A DNA stretch of 64,000 nt from Pseudozyma flocculosa PF-1 (lineage: Eukaryota; Basidiomycota; Ustilaginomycetes; Ustilaginales; Ustilaginaceae). The stretch lies in assembly GCF_000417875.1 (NCBI RefSeq), contig NW_006920869.1, positions 1,419,759 to 1,483,758 on the forward strand, in the 5' to 3' direction. The translations under genes were made by a program, and so were the position numbers. The notes beneath the pieces were generated by a model. It saw only the letters and a program-made list of their open reading frames with translations. It searched no databases and was not told the DNA's origin. The stretch's first letter is position 1, and each line of letters begins with the position of its first letter. Of this stretch, positions 21,497-31,878 are shown in pieces.

Positions 21497-22055
21497 ATGA
21501 GACCGGCATTGATCCTCGTTTCGCTCCTCGCCTTCGTCTCCGCCATCTCTGCTGTGCCAATGGCCGTCGATCAGATGCCTCCGCCCGCGGGCGACACGGA
21601 GGAAGCTTCCACAGCGCTGGTCTCGACGCAGGACCATCACAGTGAGCCCGCCCCCGCTCCGCCCCGAGTTCTGCCCCACGCGCCTCGGCACGCCCTCTTC
21701 TCATGCGCCGGCCACCTCGTCTCCCTTCTCTACCCCCCTCCTCGCCACAGCTCTATCGAAACGACGTGTCGACCTCTACCGCGCCCAGTCATGGTTCGAC
21801 CATCCTGTCACAGTGGCAATGGGCGTGACGTTGACTGCGCTGGGCGCGTTTGGCATAGCCGTGGGCCTCCAAAAGATGGGCCAGGACAAGGCATGCGAGT
21901 ACGTGAAAAAGCAGCAACGATACCTCCAGCACAAGTGGGACGAGCGACACCCAGACGGCTTCGTCCCCGTCGGCGGACAGCTCCGCCCCATCAACGCCAT
22001 CTGCCAGAAGAAGCTCATCGACCTCCACGACCAAGACGGCCCGACAAACTACTGA
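21497..22055 (+). CDS. Small protein with signal peptide and one membrane helix, unknown function
   Basis: Two exons, 21497..21641 and 21751..22055, joined by a 109-nt GTGAGC...CACAG intron, give 149 aa. It begins with a clear signal peptide (MRPALILVSLLAFVSAISA). A short acidic Pro-rich stretch follows, then YRAQSWFDHPVT and one hydrophobic segment of about 22 residues (VAMGVTLTALGAFGIAVGL). A charged C-terminal part with KKQQRYLQHKWDERHPDGF and two Cys residues completes it. I do not recognise the family. The topology suggests a type I membrane protein of the secretory pathway, although signal and helix could also be read as a two-helix membrane protein. Its stop codon lies only 28 bp from the stop of the convergent SET-domain gene. 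Confidence 0.7.
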
Positions 22056-22083
22056 GGTGTCCCGCCAGTCAGCCGAAATCCAA

Positions 22084-23955
22084 CTACCACTCCGTCTGCG
22101 CTTCGGCCTGCCGTCTGACCAGGTGGGTGATCTGCAGCTCTTCCTCGACGAGCTGCCGCACGAACTCGAGCGAGGTCCTGCACCCCTGCAGATCGCGCTC
22201 GAGCTTTGGTCGGTCCTCGTCCTGCAACGTCAGGATCGGTGTTGCCGGAAGCACCTTGGTGAGGACGCGCTCGGCCTCGTCGATCGCCTCGGTATGCTCG
22301 CGGTACGCGCGGGCGAGTCGGTCGCAGAGCGTGACGAGGAGCTCGTGCGCGTCCGCCTCGTTCTGCGGCGAGACGGTCTCCTCGTGTCCCGTCAGCGTCG
22401 CTTCCCAGTTGGCGAGCAGCCGCTCCCCTTCCGCATCAGTCTGCGGCGTGTAGCTGAGCAGCTTCGCTTGGCGTTTGCCTCCAGTCTTTGACCGATCCGG
22501 AGCGTGCGACGAGACCTTGGCGGCCGCGGCGCCTCTTTCCTTGTCGAGCCTGCGGGTCTTGTCTATGTGCTTGCCCTCGAGAGCAGGCGTCACCACCGGG
22601 CTCGCGACGGCAGCTTTCGGCAGCCGAAGCGCGAGCAGGCGCAGCGCGGGAACGAGTCGGTGGGAGGGATGCGCTGGCGCTGGATGGGGATGCAGCGTGT
22701 AGTCGCCCCAGTAGCCGCGGTCCTGGAGCAGCTCCATCTTGCGCTGTCCGGCCTCGCCCTGCTCGTCAAAGAGCCGTTCGACCTCTGCGTCGACGCTGAC
22801 TTCGCAGTACCGATTGCCCTTCCACGTCGCCCCGTCGGAAGCGGCACCCTCGTCCTCGCGAGGCCGTGCATCCTCCTCGTCGGAAGGGCAGACCCCGGGC
22901 AGGACGAAGCCGTACTCGGACAGCAGCGAGGCGTTGGAGTGGGCGCCATAGGTGATGAGGCACTCGTCGCCCTTGCGCATGCCCTTGCGGCCGAGGTGAA
23001 GAGGGCGCGCAGAGGGGGGCGGGGCGTACAGCTCCAGGCCCCCCGCGGGGTTGAACTGCACCCGGCACTCGAGCGAGGGTTGCGAGGTGTGGTTGGCCAT
23101 ATCCAGGAAGGGCGCAAGGGTGAAGTTGTCCGAGTGGGCTTGCAGGCCGAGCGGGAAGAAGATGCAGCGGGAATTGACGCAGAGCCAAGCCCAGAGGAAC
23201 TCGGCCAGGCGTATGCTGTGGCCTGTCGTTTTGGTCAGGTGGTCAGGGAGCGCCAGGATGGATGGATCTTGATGATGCACCTCCTCGATCCGCCTGAAGT
23301 CTCTGTCGAAGCGCTCGACTACGCGATCGAGCAGCCTTCGACTCTGCCGGGGGAGCGCCTTGAGCAGCTCTTCGTAAAATTGTAGCCTGCGGCCTATCAG
23401 GTTGGGCGCGTCCCCGAGTCCGAGTGAGAGTGCGCCATCGTCTGGTTCTGCTGATGTTGGCAGCCTGGTGTAGATGAGCCAGAACAGGGGGACGGTGTCG
23501 AAGCGCCGTGGCAGGGTCGCAGCGAAGTGGTTCAGGAAGCTCGCCTCGGGCCCGTCGTCGGAGCCTGATAAAGGCGTGGCAGCTTGGACGCGCTTCCTGA
23601 TGTGCCACTTCTGAAGCACGAGGGATATCGCCTGCGGGGTTGAGAGCTTTGGAGGGCTGTCGCCTGCATTGGTTGCGCAGGTCTGCTGCTTGGAAGGGAT
23701 GAGGTCGCGAGGGAGGTAGGGCGCGAGAGTGTTGGGATGGAGGAGCGAGCGTGGAGGGAGGGAGAGGAGGAGCTGTCCTGGGCGGATATCCTCCGTGAAG
23801 ACGAGACCTCTGCCTGCGGGTACGGCCTCGGACACCTCGAGCGGCACCGACTGGCGCACCTGCTCTGGGGTGAGGCCTTGGGTCGATACGTCGGAGAGGA
23901 GGCGAAAGAGGACGTGGTTGAAGGCTTCGGCTTGGTCCTTGATGGGTGGCTGCAT
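22084..23955 (-). CDS. SET-domain lysine methyltransferase of the RuBisCO-LSMT/SETD3 class
   Basis: An intronless gene encodes 623 aa. The N-terminal half carries a split SET domain: AVPAGRGLVFTEDIRPGQLLLSLP (about residues 43-66), a long helical insert of the LSMT class (ALPRQSRRLLDRVVERFDRDF region), then LAPFLDMANHTSQPSLEC (about 280-297), and ECLITYGAHSNASLLSEYGFVLP (about 328-350), which includes the catalytic-core Tyr and the S-adenosylmethionine pocket motif. The C-terminal half resembles the helical RuBisCO-LSMT substrate-binding domain but is interrupted by a charged segment. Fungal members methylate ribosomal or elongation-factor proteins; the substrate here is unknown. It overlaps or nearly overlaps transcripts with the convergent gene at its 3' end and diverges from the next gene over 589 bp. 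Confidence 0.85.
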   Translation of the reverse strand: MQPPIKDQAEAFNHVLFRLLSDVSTQGLTPEQVRQSVPLEVSEAVPAGRGLVFTEDIRPGQLLLSLPPRSLLHPNTLAPYLPRDLIPSKQQTCATNAGDSPPKLSTPQAISLVLQKWHIRKRVQAATPLSGSDDGPEASFLNHFAATLPRRFDTVPLFWLIYTRLPTSAEPDDGALSLGLGDAPNLIGRRLQFYEELLKALPRQSRRLLDRVVERFDRDFRRIEEVHHQDPSILALPDHLTKTTGHSIRLAEFLWAWLCVNSRCIFFPLGLQAHSDNFTLAPFLDMANHTSQPSLECRVQFNPAGGLELYAPPPSARPLHLGRKGMRKGDECLITYGAHSNASLLSEYGFVLPGVCPSDEEDARPREDEGAASDGATWKGNRYCEVSVDAEVERLFDEQGEAGQRKMELLQDRGYWGDYTLHPHPAPAHPSHRLVPALRLLALRLPKAAVASPVVTPALEGKHIDKTRRLDKERGAAAAKVSSHAPDRSKTGGKRQAKLLSYTPQTDAEGERLLANWEATLTGHEETVSPQNEADAHELLVTLCDRLARAYREHTEAIDEAERVLTKVLPATPILTLQDEDRPKLERDLQGCRTSLEFVRQLVEEELQITHLVRRQAEAQTEW

Positions 23956-24544
23956 GTGGGCAACGCAGGGCTAGCTCAGCGAAGAGCTCCCTTTCGTTGT
24001 GGGTGTCAAGGGGTGTGGAACAGAGCAGGGCAAAGCGGCGGCGGTGGCGGAGGCGAAGCAAGATTGGTGACAGAGGAAGACAAGGTAGGGTAGGTCGAGG
24101 GCACGGCTGGTGGGAAGCGTTGGCGCTGCTCTGGCTGGCCCGCGCAGACTTCCGACTCCCGCGGGCGATGCTTTTTTTCGGAAAAAGGCAGCAGCTGCAG
24201 CCCCTCTTGGCCTCCACAGTTCAAGGTGCTTGCATGGGGGCGCACCTCTCAACGCGGGCGCGTCTGACCAGGGAGGGCCTGGCAGGCAGGGTGGGCAGGC
24301 AGGGCAGAGCTCCGGAGGCCAGGCCCAGATGAAACGAGAGGCTAGAGAGAGGCTAACTACCCCGCTCGCTGCCTGCCTTCGCCCCCTCGCCTTCTTCTGC
24401 GCTATCAAGAGGTGGGGGGTTGGCTTCATCTCTGCTTCATCACCGCCGACACTCGACCTCCTCATCTCGTTCCATTCCCTCTCTTCGCTCACCTCCTTCC
24501 TTCCCTCTGTCCTTCACGTTACACCGCCAGCACCGCTGCCCGTC
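23956..24544. promoter_or_regulatory. Divergent promoter region
   Basis: It separates the start codons of the SET-domain gene (minus) and the unknown conserved gene (plus). Pyrimidine-rich tracts precede the plus-strand start. An A-rich patch with GGAAAAAGG lies near 24180. No clear TATA box is seen. Confidence 0.4.
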
Positions 24545-25944
24545 ATGGCCGACCAAGAGCTAGACTACGAAGCCGTCAGGCAAGAAAACATACGCAAGAA
24601 TGCCGAACTCATGCTCAGCCTTGGCCTCGACAAGGTGAGCATTATCCCCGCCTGGGCAGCCAACATACCACCACGCTCCTCCGCTAACACCCTCCTTGCT
24701 TCTGCCGCACAGGACTCCGTGCGAATGCGCCCCCCTTCGCCCGAGAGAAGGCCCCCGGCGCCGCGCAAGCTCGGCGATGGCGACTACCCCGGCGGCAGCA
24801 GCTCCAGCCGCCGCATACTGCCGCCCCGCAAATCTTCCCGCATCGCTGCCGCAGCCCCTCGCTCCTACGTCGAAACCTTCAGAGGCTATGCGGACGGAGA
24901 CCCGAGGCTCGTCAAAAAGGAGAAGCGCGAGAAGGTCTACCGCAAAGGCTCTAGAAAGAGCAAGCGATCCGAAGGCGACGCAGGCACCGGCAGGTACAGG
25001 GACTGGGGCAGCGACGACGACGACTACGACTCCGACGACTATGTGCAGCCACGGTCGCGGCCAGAAGACGACTTTGACAGCGGCGACGAGCGGCGCGCAC
25101 GCATCTACTCGCCCTCGTACCGCGGCAAGCGCGACGGCTCCGAGACGTTTGTCGAGATCCCCGCCCGCAGCCAGCTCAAGAGGCTCCGGAACCCGCCGCT
25201 GCCAACGCCTCCTCCCAGCATCGACGAAGAGGACGGCATCAGCCCGGTGCGCGCTCCGTTGCCGGCAAGGGAAGAGGTCGAGCCGGGCAAAGGCAGGGGC
25301 GCGCTGCTGTTCGAGGAAGGGTATAGCCACTTTAGACCCAACGTCACGCCCGAAGAGATGCTGAGAGGGGGCGTCTTTGGCGGCACTGCATTCCGGTGAG
25401 TCGTGCCGTCTGCATCAGGGGCATGGGCTGGAAGAACGTCGCGCTGACGTAGGCTGGCCATGCTGCTGTCTGCCCCTTCCTTTCGAACCAACGCAGGCCG
25501 TACCACTCGTCGGTGTTGCGGCGTGACCTGGACGTGGACGCGGAGCTGGCCGAGCTGCCGACATCGTGGCTGGAGGGCCTGGATGTCGACGGGCTGCTGA
25601 CCAGCTCGACGTACGACGCCAGCAAGAACCGCTTCGGCGTCAAGGCGGGCCAGTCGCTCGAGGACTGGGAGCAGGCGGGCTGGGTGCGAGCCCAGGATCC
25701 GCGAGGGTGGTTCCAGTGGTATTACCGGTTCTACCTGGGCCGGCGCAGCTCGGACGATTCGCGGCAGATCAGCCGATGGCTTAAGGCGTGCGGGCCGGCG
25801 GGGAGGTTCAAGAAGATGCTGGTGCAGAAGGTGGCGGCCGCCGGCGGCGCCTGGGACGACGGCGAGGTCAACCCCGTGGTGCGCCAGACGCTGTGGCAGT
25901 GGGGCTACGACCTGAGCCAGGCCGACTACCGAGCCTACCTCTGA
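24545..25944 (+). CDS. Conserved fungal protein of unknown function
   Basis: Three exons, 24545..24634, 24713..25395 and 25497..25944, give 406 aa. The first exon (30 aa) encodes a helical start (DYEAVRQENIRKNAELMLSL). The middle part is disordered and charged, with Pro/Ser/Arg and acidic patches (WGSDDDDYDSDDY). The end of exon 2 and exon 3 carry the only conserved part: RPNVTPEEMLRGGVFGGTAFRP, then DPRGWFQWYYRFYLGRR followed by DDSRQISRWLKACGPAGRFK, and VNPVVRQTLWQWGYDLSQADY. I recognise this aromatic block as recurring in uncharacterised fungal proteins but know no function. The 78-nt first intron has no in-frame stop and keeps the frame, so retention would add 26 residues. Confidence 0.8.
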
Positions 25945-26726
25945 GCCGGTATCGTGAGGGACCGCCAGCAGGCAGGCATGGGTGACGCGGCGGGCATGCC
26001 GTCGATGGCTACCACAACGCGGAAGTCGGCATCTGGTTGGCGCCGGGGGGGCAGGAAATCAGGCCAGCAGGGCGCGTCGGTGGAGATGTCCGTGGAGGAA
26101 AGGCTCGCAGGCGAGCACTTCGCCATCTTCACCTTTTCCCCCCTGACTCTGGCTCCTTTTGTGCGCACCTGCTCGATTTCGACTGCCGATGACAAAAATG
26201 ACAGCCGGCTGCGTTACCGCGTATCAGGCCGGCCGCACTGCCGGTCCATGTTGCTGTGCCTTCCGTCTCGGTGCCTGGGTGAGCTTCTCGACGACGACGA
26301 CGTGGGCGTCACCGATGGTCGCAGCGCGAGGCCGGGGGTTGCTCGTTGGTAAGCGGCAGTCTGATTGCTTGGTGGCAGGGCCGGTCTGGGGCTGCTGCAG
26401 CTCTGGTATCCGATGCCGCGGCGCAATCTTAGCCGAAGAGGGGTATCGCCGGCAGCGTGGCCCTCGCTGCCTATGCAATCTGGCAATGGCCTGATCCTGA
26501 CGGAAGCCAGGAGTCGGGGCTGGCACCGAGCAGCTCGAGGTGAGCGCCACCCTGGCTTGCTTGCTTGCTTGCTTCAACCCCCACCACCATCTCACACCGG
26601 TCACCACCCGCTGACCAGCTCCTCCCGTCGGACCAGCCTGCCTATCTTCCGGCACCGAGTCGCTCCGATTAGGCTTTAGAGTTTGTCGTCGCCGCCACCA
26701 CCGCCGTGTCGATCCGCCCTTCAACA
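25945..26726. other. Intergenic region upstream of the P450 gene
   Basis: About 780 bp with no gene. CTTGCTTGCTTGCTTG repeats at about 26559-26573 and pyrimidine-rich leader sequence precede the P450 start. Confidence 0.5.
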
Positions 26727-28741
26727 ATGTCGAGCGCCAACTATTCTCGCTCGCACCCGTACCCGCCAGACGCCAATGCGCTGCTCGAAGCGACGCGGCG
26801 TCACGCCATCAGCCACCCGGTCTCGACCCTGCTCGTCACGCTGGCCGCTCTGGCCGGGTCGTACCTCTTGGCGCTCATCTACTTTCCCAAGACGTCGGCG
26901 TGGTCCAACCTGCCCGGGCCAAAGCGGCACTCGTGGTGGCTCGGCAACCGCAACAATGCTCGGATCGGGCAGGGCAAGAACGAGGGCAAGCCGCGCCCGC
27001 CCCTCATGACGCGCGAGGGCGACGACCTGCTCGACGTACCCGACGTGGCCAACGCCGCCCTCCTCGAGGACTTTGAGTCGGACAACGTCATCCTCCCGCG
27101 CCCGCTTGGTGGCGAGCTCCTCGTCACCCGCGACCCGGCCGTAATGAACCATATCCTCTCCGACAGCCACGGATACCAGCGCAGCGCAGCCGGTACCAAG
27201 GCCACCAAGATCATTGTCGGTGACGGCATCGTGGCCGTCTTTGGAGATGAGCACAAGAAGCAGCGCAAGGTGAGCACGGCCTGGCGAGCGAAGTCAATCC
27301 CCCCCCCCCCCCTCGCCAGCCACTTCTGACCCGCATCGGCTTCTCCGCCACTTTTCTTGCCCTTGCTGCGCTCAGATGGTGGGACCGGCATTCAGCGTCG
27401 ACCACCTGCGTGCGCTGGTGCCCACCTTCTGGGACCTCACCAACGCCATGGTCGACCAGATGGAAAAGGACCTCGACTACGAGGCCAAGTTTGGAAAGGA
27501 CGCCAAGGACGCCGTCAAGTGGTTTGGACGTGCGACGCTCGACATCATCGGCAAGACGGGCTTCGACTACGACTTCGAGGGTGAGTCTGCCGGCGTTGAT
27601 CGGATGGGTGGACAAAGCGAGACTTGGCGCCATACTGACAGCTCGCCGTGCTTATCTCCTTCCCCACCGCACAGCCGTAGCGCAGGGGCCCAACGGCATG
27701 TCGGTGCGCTCCGCCTTCCACGCCGCCATGACGTCGACGATGAACATTGGCGCCTTTGACGCCATCGTCGGCGGCGTCATCTTCTTTGTCGTCCCCTCGC
27801 TCCACTTTCTGCCGGTGACGGACAATGTGCGCAAGATGCTCGAGATGCGCAGCGAGCTGATCCGGACCTCGCAGAAGATTGTCCAGATCAAGGCCAAGCA
27901 GATCCGCGAGGAGCTGGCGCACGCGGGCGACGAGACGTTTTCGGGACGCAAGGACATCCTGCACCTGTGCATGCGCGCCAACATGTCTCCGGACATCAAG
28001 GAGGCCGACCGCCTCTCTGACGAGACGCTGGCCGGCCAGATTGTCACGTTCCTGTTTGCCGGCCACGAGACGACGGCGACGACGTTGAGCTGGTGCCTCT
28101 ACTTTCTCGCCATGAACGCGGGCCTGCAGGACGAGCTGCGCCAGTCGATCCACGACGCCCTCAAGCAGACGTCGACCGCCGTCGACGACCTGCCCTCGCT
28201 CGGGTGGAACGAGATCAACTCTGCGCCCTTCAAAAAGGTCGAAAACGCCCTCGTCGAGACGCTGCGCCTGCGTCCTCCGGTCTCGACGACGTTCCGCACG
28301 GCGTTCCGCAACGACCAGATCCCCACGACGACGCCCGTGCGCACCAGGGATGGGCGGATGCAGTCGACGATCCCCATCGAGAATGGCGCCGAGATTGCCC
28401 TGTCGATCTCGGGCAACTGCCTGGACGCAAAGTACTTTGGACCCGACACGCACATCTACGACCCGTCGCGGTGGGACAACCTGCCCGCCGCCCACGCCCA
28501 GGCGCGCATGCCGCCGCCGTGGGGCTTCTACGTCTTCAACGGCGGACCCAAGAGCTGCATCGGCAACCGCTTCGCCATGACCGAGATGAAGGTCATCCTC
28601 ATCAAGGTCCTCCTCACGTGGCGCATCGAGCCCGTCGAGGGCATCAAGCTCAAGAGCGTCCCCGCCGTCGTCCAGCGCCCCGCCGTCGTCGGCAGGGAAA
28701 AGGAGGGAAGCCAGCTGCCCCTCCGCTTCGTTAGGATCTGA
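26727..28741 (+). CDS. Cytochrome P450 monooxygenase
   Basis: ER-anchored haem monooxygenase; substrate unknown. Three exons, 26727..27269, 27376..27580 and 27675..28741, give 604 aa. A membrane anchor (about residues 35-52, STLLVTLAALAGSYLLALIYF) is followed by the Pro-rich hinge WSNLPGPK. The I-helix oxygen-binding motif FAGHETTAT lies near residue 377, the K-helix ETLRLRPP near 442, and the haem loop FNGGPKSCIGNRF has its cysteine ligand near residue 543. All invariant P450 residues are therefore present. The size is somewhat above the usual 500-550 aa, partly from a long region between hinge and C-helix. A C run of 14 bases (27299-27312) sits inside the first intron. It stands alone with no biosynthetic partners nearby, arguing against a secondary-metabolite cluster. 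The ATG at 26727 was chosen; the frame upstream begins only with GTG. Confidence 0.92.
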
Positions 28742-29100
28742 GGCCGCGGCTGCTGCCGTCGATCCGTCGTCGTTTGTTATTTTGAGTAGATGCGCCCGGA
28801 GGGGTCGGGTTTCTATCGCAAGTCATGGAACCGTGTTGCACTCGCATCTTCGGCCTAGTGGGACGCGATTGGCGGGCCGCACGCGGAGCGCCGGGAGGTG
28901 CTTTGGCAGAGGGAGAAATCCAAGACGAGCTGGTGGCATGGGCGAGATGGTGCCCTGGCTCTCTCTCTTTTCGAATTGGTGGCAGAAAGACGTTGGATGG
29001 TGGTACAGACAGGTTGGAGAGGCAAGGTAAAAGGCAAGGCAAGAAGGTAAACGAGACTGTGCGGATGCTGGTTGAAGATGAAAGGTCGGAACGCAGCCGT
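28742..29100. other. Convergent 3' intergenic region
   Basis: 360 bp lie between the stop codons of the P450 and carbonic anhydrase genes. No gene is seen. Confidence 0.5.
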
Positions 29101-30223
29101 CTAGGCGTTGGCGGTGCGGGTGAGGTTGAGGTCCTTGAGCTGACCGGCTGCGAGGTCGTAGAGCCACCTGTCGATGCAGCGTGGGTAGCAAACGCAGACA
29201 CGGGGGGCGGCGACGGGCGAGACGTCAGCAAGCGGCGGGCGAGGCGATGGAAATCGGCAAGGGGGACACAGCAACGCACCCGTGCACCTGGACCTTTTTC
29301 ATGACCTTGCCGCTGAGGGGCGACGTCTCCTCTTTCCAGTTGCTCTGGATCGTGGCCGACTTGACGACGTTGTCGACCTGCTCGCGCACGCTCTCGCGCG
29401 TGACGAGGGCGTTGAGTTCGGCGCCCGTCACGCCCGGGTTGGCCTGGGCGACGCGGTAGGCGAGCTTGGTGAGGGGCGTCAGGTGGCGGAAGAGGGGCGT
29501 CGCCGCCGCCTCGTCTGGCGGCGGGCCGTTGGAGCTGCCGTTGATGGCGGCAATCACGCCTCCGCACGACGTGTGGCCCACGACGACGACTGGCCGGGAG
29601 GGGGGTCGATTCAGTAAGGAGCGGTGCCAGCCAGGGGCCGTATTGGTGTCATCGTGAGCTTGCGTCCTTTTGTCGCCTCCAGGCCGGCGGCACAACTCAC
29701 CATGCTCGACGCCGAGGGCCTGGACGGCAAACTCGAGGACGCTGTTTGCGTTGTCGTCGTCGGGCCGGAACTGGTTGGCAATGTTGCGCGTGACAAAGAT
29801 CTCGCCCGGGTCGGCACCGCAGATGACGCTCTCGGGGATGCGCGAGTCTGCGCAGCCGACCCAGAGGACCTTGGGCGACTGGCTCTTGCTCAGCTCCTCG
29901 AGGAGGGCGGGGCGCGTCTCCTTTGTCTTGCTCGACCAGGCGACGTTGCGCTCGAGGAGGTGCTGCACCATGGCGTCCTCGTCGTTGCGCTGCGAGTAGA
30001 GCTGGAAGAGCTTGGTGAAGCGCGGTTCGCGGTACGGGCGGCTCGCGACGGCGGTCGTCGAGAGGGGCTGCTGTCGAGGCGGTTGCAGAGAGACGACGGC
30101 GGCTGCGGCAGCGGCGGCAGGGGCGACGCGGAGGAGGTGCGAGGGTCGAGCGAGGGCGAGCGAGGGTCTGATGGAGGTATGTACAGGGAGGGATCGGAGC
30201 GGGTAGGCTGCCAACCGGGTCAT
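29101..30223 (-). CDS. Beta-class carbonic anhydrase, probably mitochondrial
   Basis: Zinc enzyme that interconverts CO2 and bicarbonate. Three exons, 30223..29701, 29589..29280 and 29167..29101, give 299 aa. The zinc-binding motifs are intact: VLWVGCADSRIPES (Cys ligand plus the Asp/Arg dyad) and VVVVGHTSCGGV (His and Cys ligands), separated by the DPGEIFVTRNIANQF block. The last exon supplies the typical ending GWLYDLAAGQLKDLNL. About 75 residues precede the core; they are rich in Arg, Ser and Ala with no acidic residues at the start (MTRLAAYPLRSLPVHTSIR), the pattern of a mitochondrial presequence. The first intron is 111 nt, keeps frame and has no stop. A TATA box lies about 70 bp upstream of the start. 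Yeast Nce103-type enzymes are induced at low CO2; regulation here is not known. Confidence 0.92.
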
Positions 30224-30291
30224 TCAGATGCGAGAGGTAGGGATAGCGGGGAGGGGAGAGGCAGCGTGCGCGGACGACGAGAGCGCGTGTC

Positions 30292-30297
30292 TATATA
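30292..30297 (-). promoter_or_regulatory. Probable TATA box of the carbonic anhydrase gene
   Basis: The minus strand reads GCCTATATAGACAC about 70 bp upstream of the start codon, which would give a short 5' UTR. Confidence 0.55.
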
Positions 30298-31220
30298 GGC
30301 ACACGACACGGGGAGGCGGCGGCGAGGAGGGCGGCGAGAGCGACGAGAGAAACCGAGGTGGGGCGCAAAGAGCGCTAGTTGGCGGTGCTATGCGAGGCAG
30401 ATTGGCAAGGAAGAATGGACGACGGGGACAAGAAGGAGGCCACGTTGCGTTGGGAAAGACAGAACAGAGGAGAGATAAGAGGGCGGGGCGAGGAGCGAGG
30501 ATGGCGAGGCGGAGCTGCCGGGCCGTCGAGGAGGGGGGAGGGGGCCAACGAAGGAAGGCACGACGGATTCGGCAAGGACCGGCCAAACAGGCTAGGCTAG
30601 GCTTTGGCGGGGTCCACCGACGACGACGAGCAGGAGCGAGAGCAGAGGGCGAGGAGCAGGAAGGAAGCAGGAAGGAAGCAGGCAGGTTGCGGAGCGGAGC
30701 GGTTGACTCGACCTCGACGGCGAATGGTCGTCGTGCGGGCCAGAAGGCGAGCCGATCGAGTCGGTCTGTGGGGCAAGCCCAGCCTGGCCAGCCTCGACCC
30801 ACGCAACGGTGCATGCTCGAGCAGCCTCGTTCTTCCAAAAGCCGAAGCCAAAAAGCGCCTGGCCTTTGCTGCCGGCCTAGCCTGTGCCTGCCCTCGCTCG
30901 CTGGCTCGCTCAACTTTTTTTCAACTTCCCAGCCTACAGTAGCCCTGCCAAGCAAGCACCAAGCAAGGCCCTTGGGTTGGGGAGCCAGGCCGCGGTGAAT
31001 TCAATCGACAATCGCGCCGCGCACGGCTTCTGCTTTCTCGGCTCTCCCTCGCCTGCTTGCCTCCACCCCTGCCTGCCTGCCCGCCTGCCCGCCAGCCCGC
31101 GCCTGCATTTGGGCCTTTTTCAAATGGATCTGGCGAGACGCCCTGGCTGCCTTGGCTGGCTTGGTCGCGAGATCCGATGGCGCGACCATGCTGATGGGTT
31201 GATAACGAACCGCGCCAAGA

Positions 31221-31250
31221 TCGACTCGACTCGACTCGACTCGACTCGAC
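31221..31250 (+). repeat. Pentanucleotide microsatellite (TCGAC)6
   Basis: Six perfect TCGAC units occur in tandem in non-coding DNA. Confidence 0.9.
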
Positions 31251-31878
31251 CTTTCAATGCCCCGGCCGGCCTCATGCGTCCTCGTCGTTTTTTGGGGGGC
31301 GCCGCCGTCGTCGTCGTCTCGCTCGCTCGCTCTGCCTCCATCGCTGGCAGTCGTAGGTTCACACTACACTGCCATGCTACAGCATCGCAGCATAGCATCG
31401 CGGCTTCTTCGAATCGGTCAAACGTCGCAGGCCATCACACACCGAGTCTGGCTCAGAGCAGTGCACACTGCGCCCACACGAGTAAGAGTGAGGCAGCTCC
31501 GTGTTGGAGCCAGGCTCATGCCACGCACAGACCACACTGCTCAGTTGTGACGGACCGCTAAAGCCGGACATGCCACCGGATCCTTCCGCGGCTCGCCTCG
31601 GCTGCTTCCGTCCAGAGATGGCTCCGGCTTGGCAGCGATACCGCCAGGCTAGGCTATCCAGGTCACTACTCGGCGCACCGCAGTCGTCGAGGAGCCGTCG
31701 TACGCATCATCGTCAAGGTCAATCAAATACAAGGTCCGTGGAGTGGAATGAAAATGCGTACATCGCCAGCCGGCAGAATGAAAGCAAAGAGGAGCGCAGG
31801 CAAATGGTCGGGCCGACCAGGGTCATATGCGTTGCGTCTTGGTGTCGAGGCTGCTCGTGGCCGCGGGCCGAGCCGTCC

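Larger units (their letters stand above)
30224..31878. other. Intergenic region
   Basis: 1.65 kb with no recognisable gene. It carries the carbonic anhydrase promoter, purine-rich tracts (GAGGAGGG-type near 30320-30540), copies of the AGGCTAGGC motif (30589-30602 and 31648-31656) and a pentanucleotide microsatellite. Confidence 0.5.

Noticed and set aside
26727..28741. Secondary-metabolite cluster around the P450
   Set aside because: Neighbours are an unknown conserved protein and carbonic anhydrase; no synthase, transferase or pathway regulator is adjacent.
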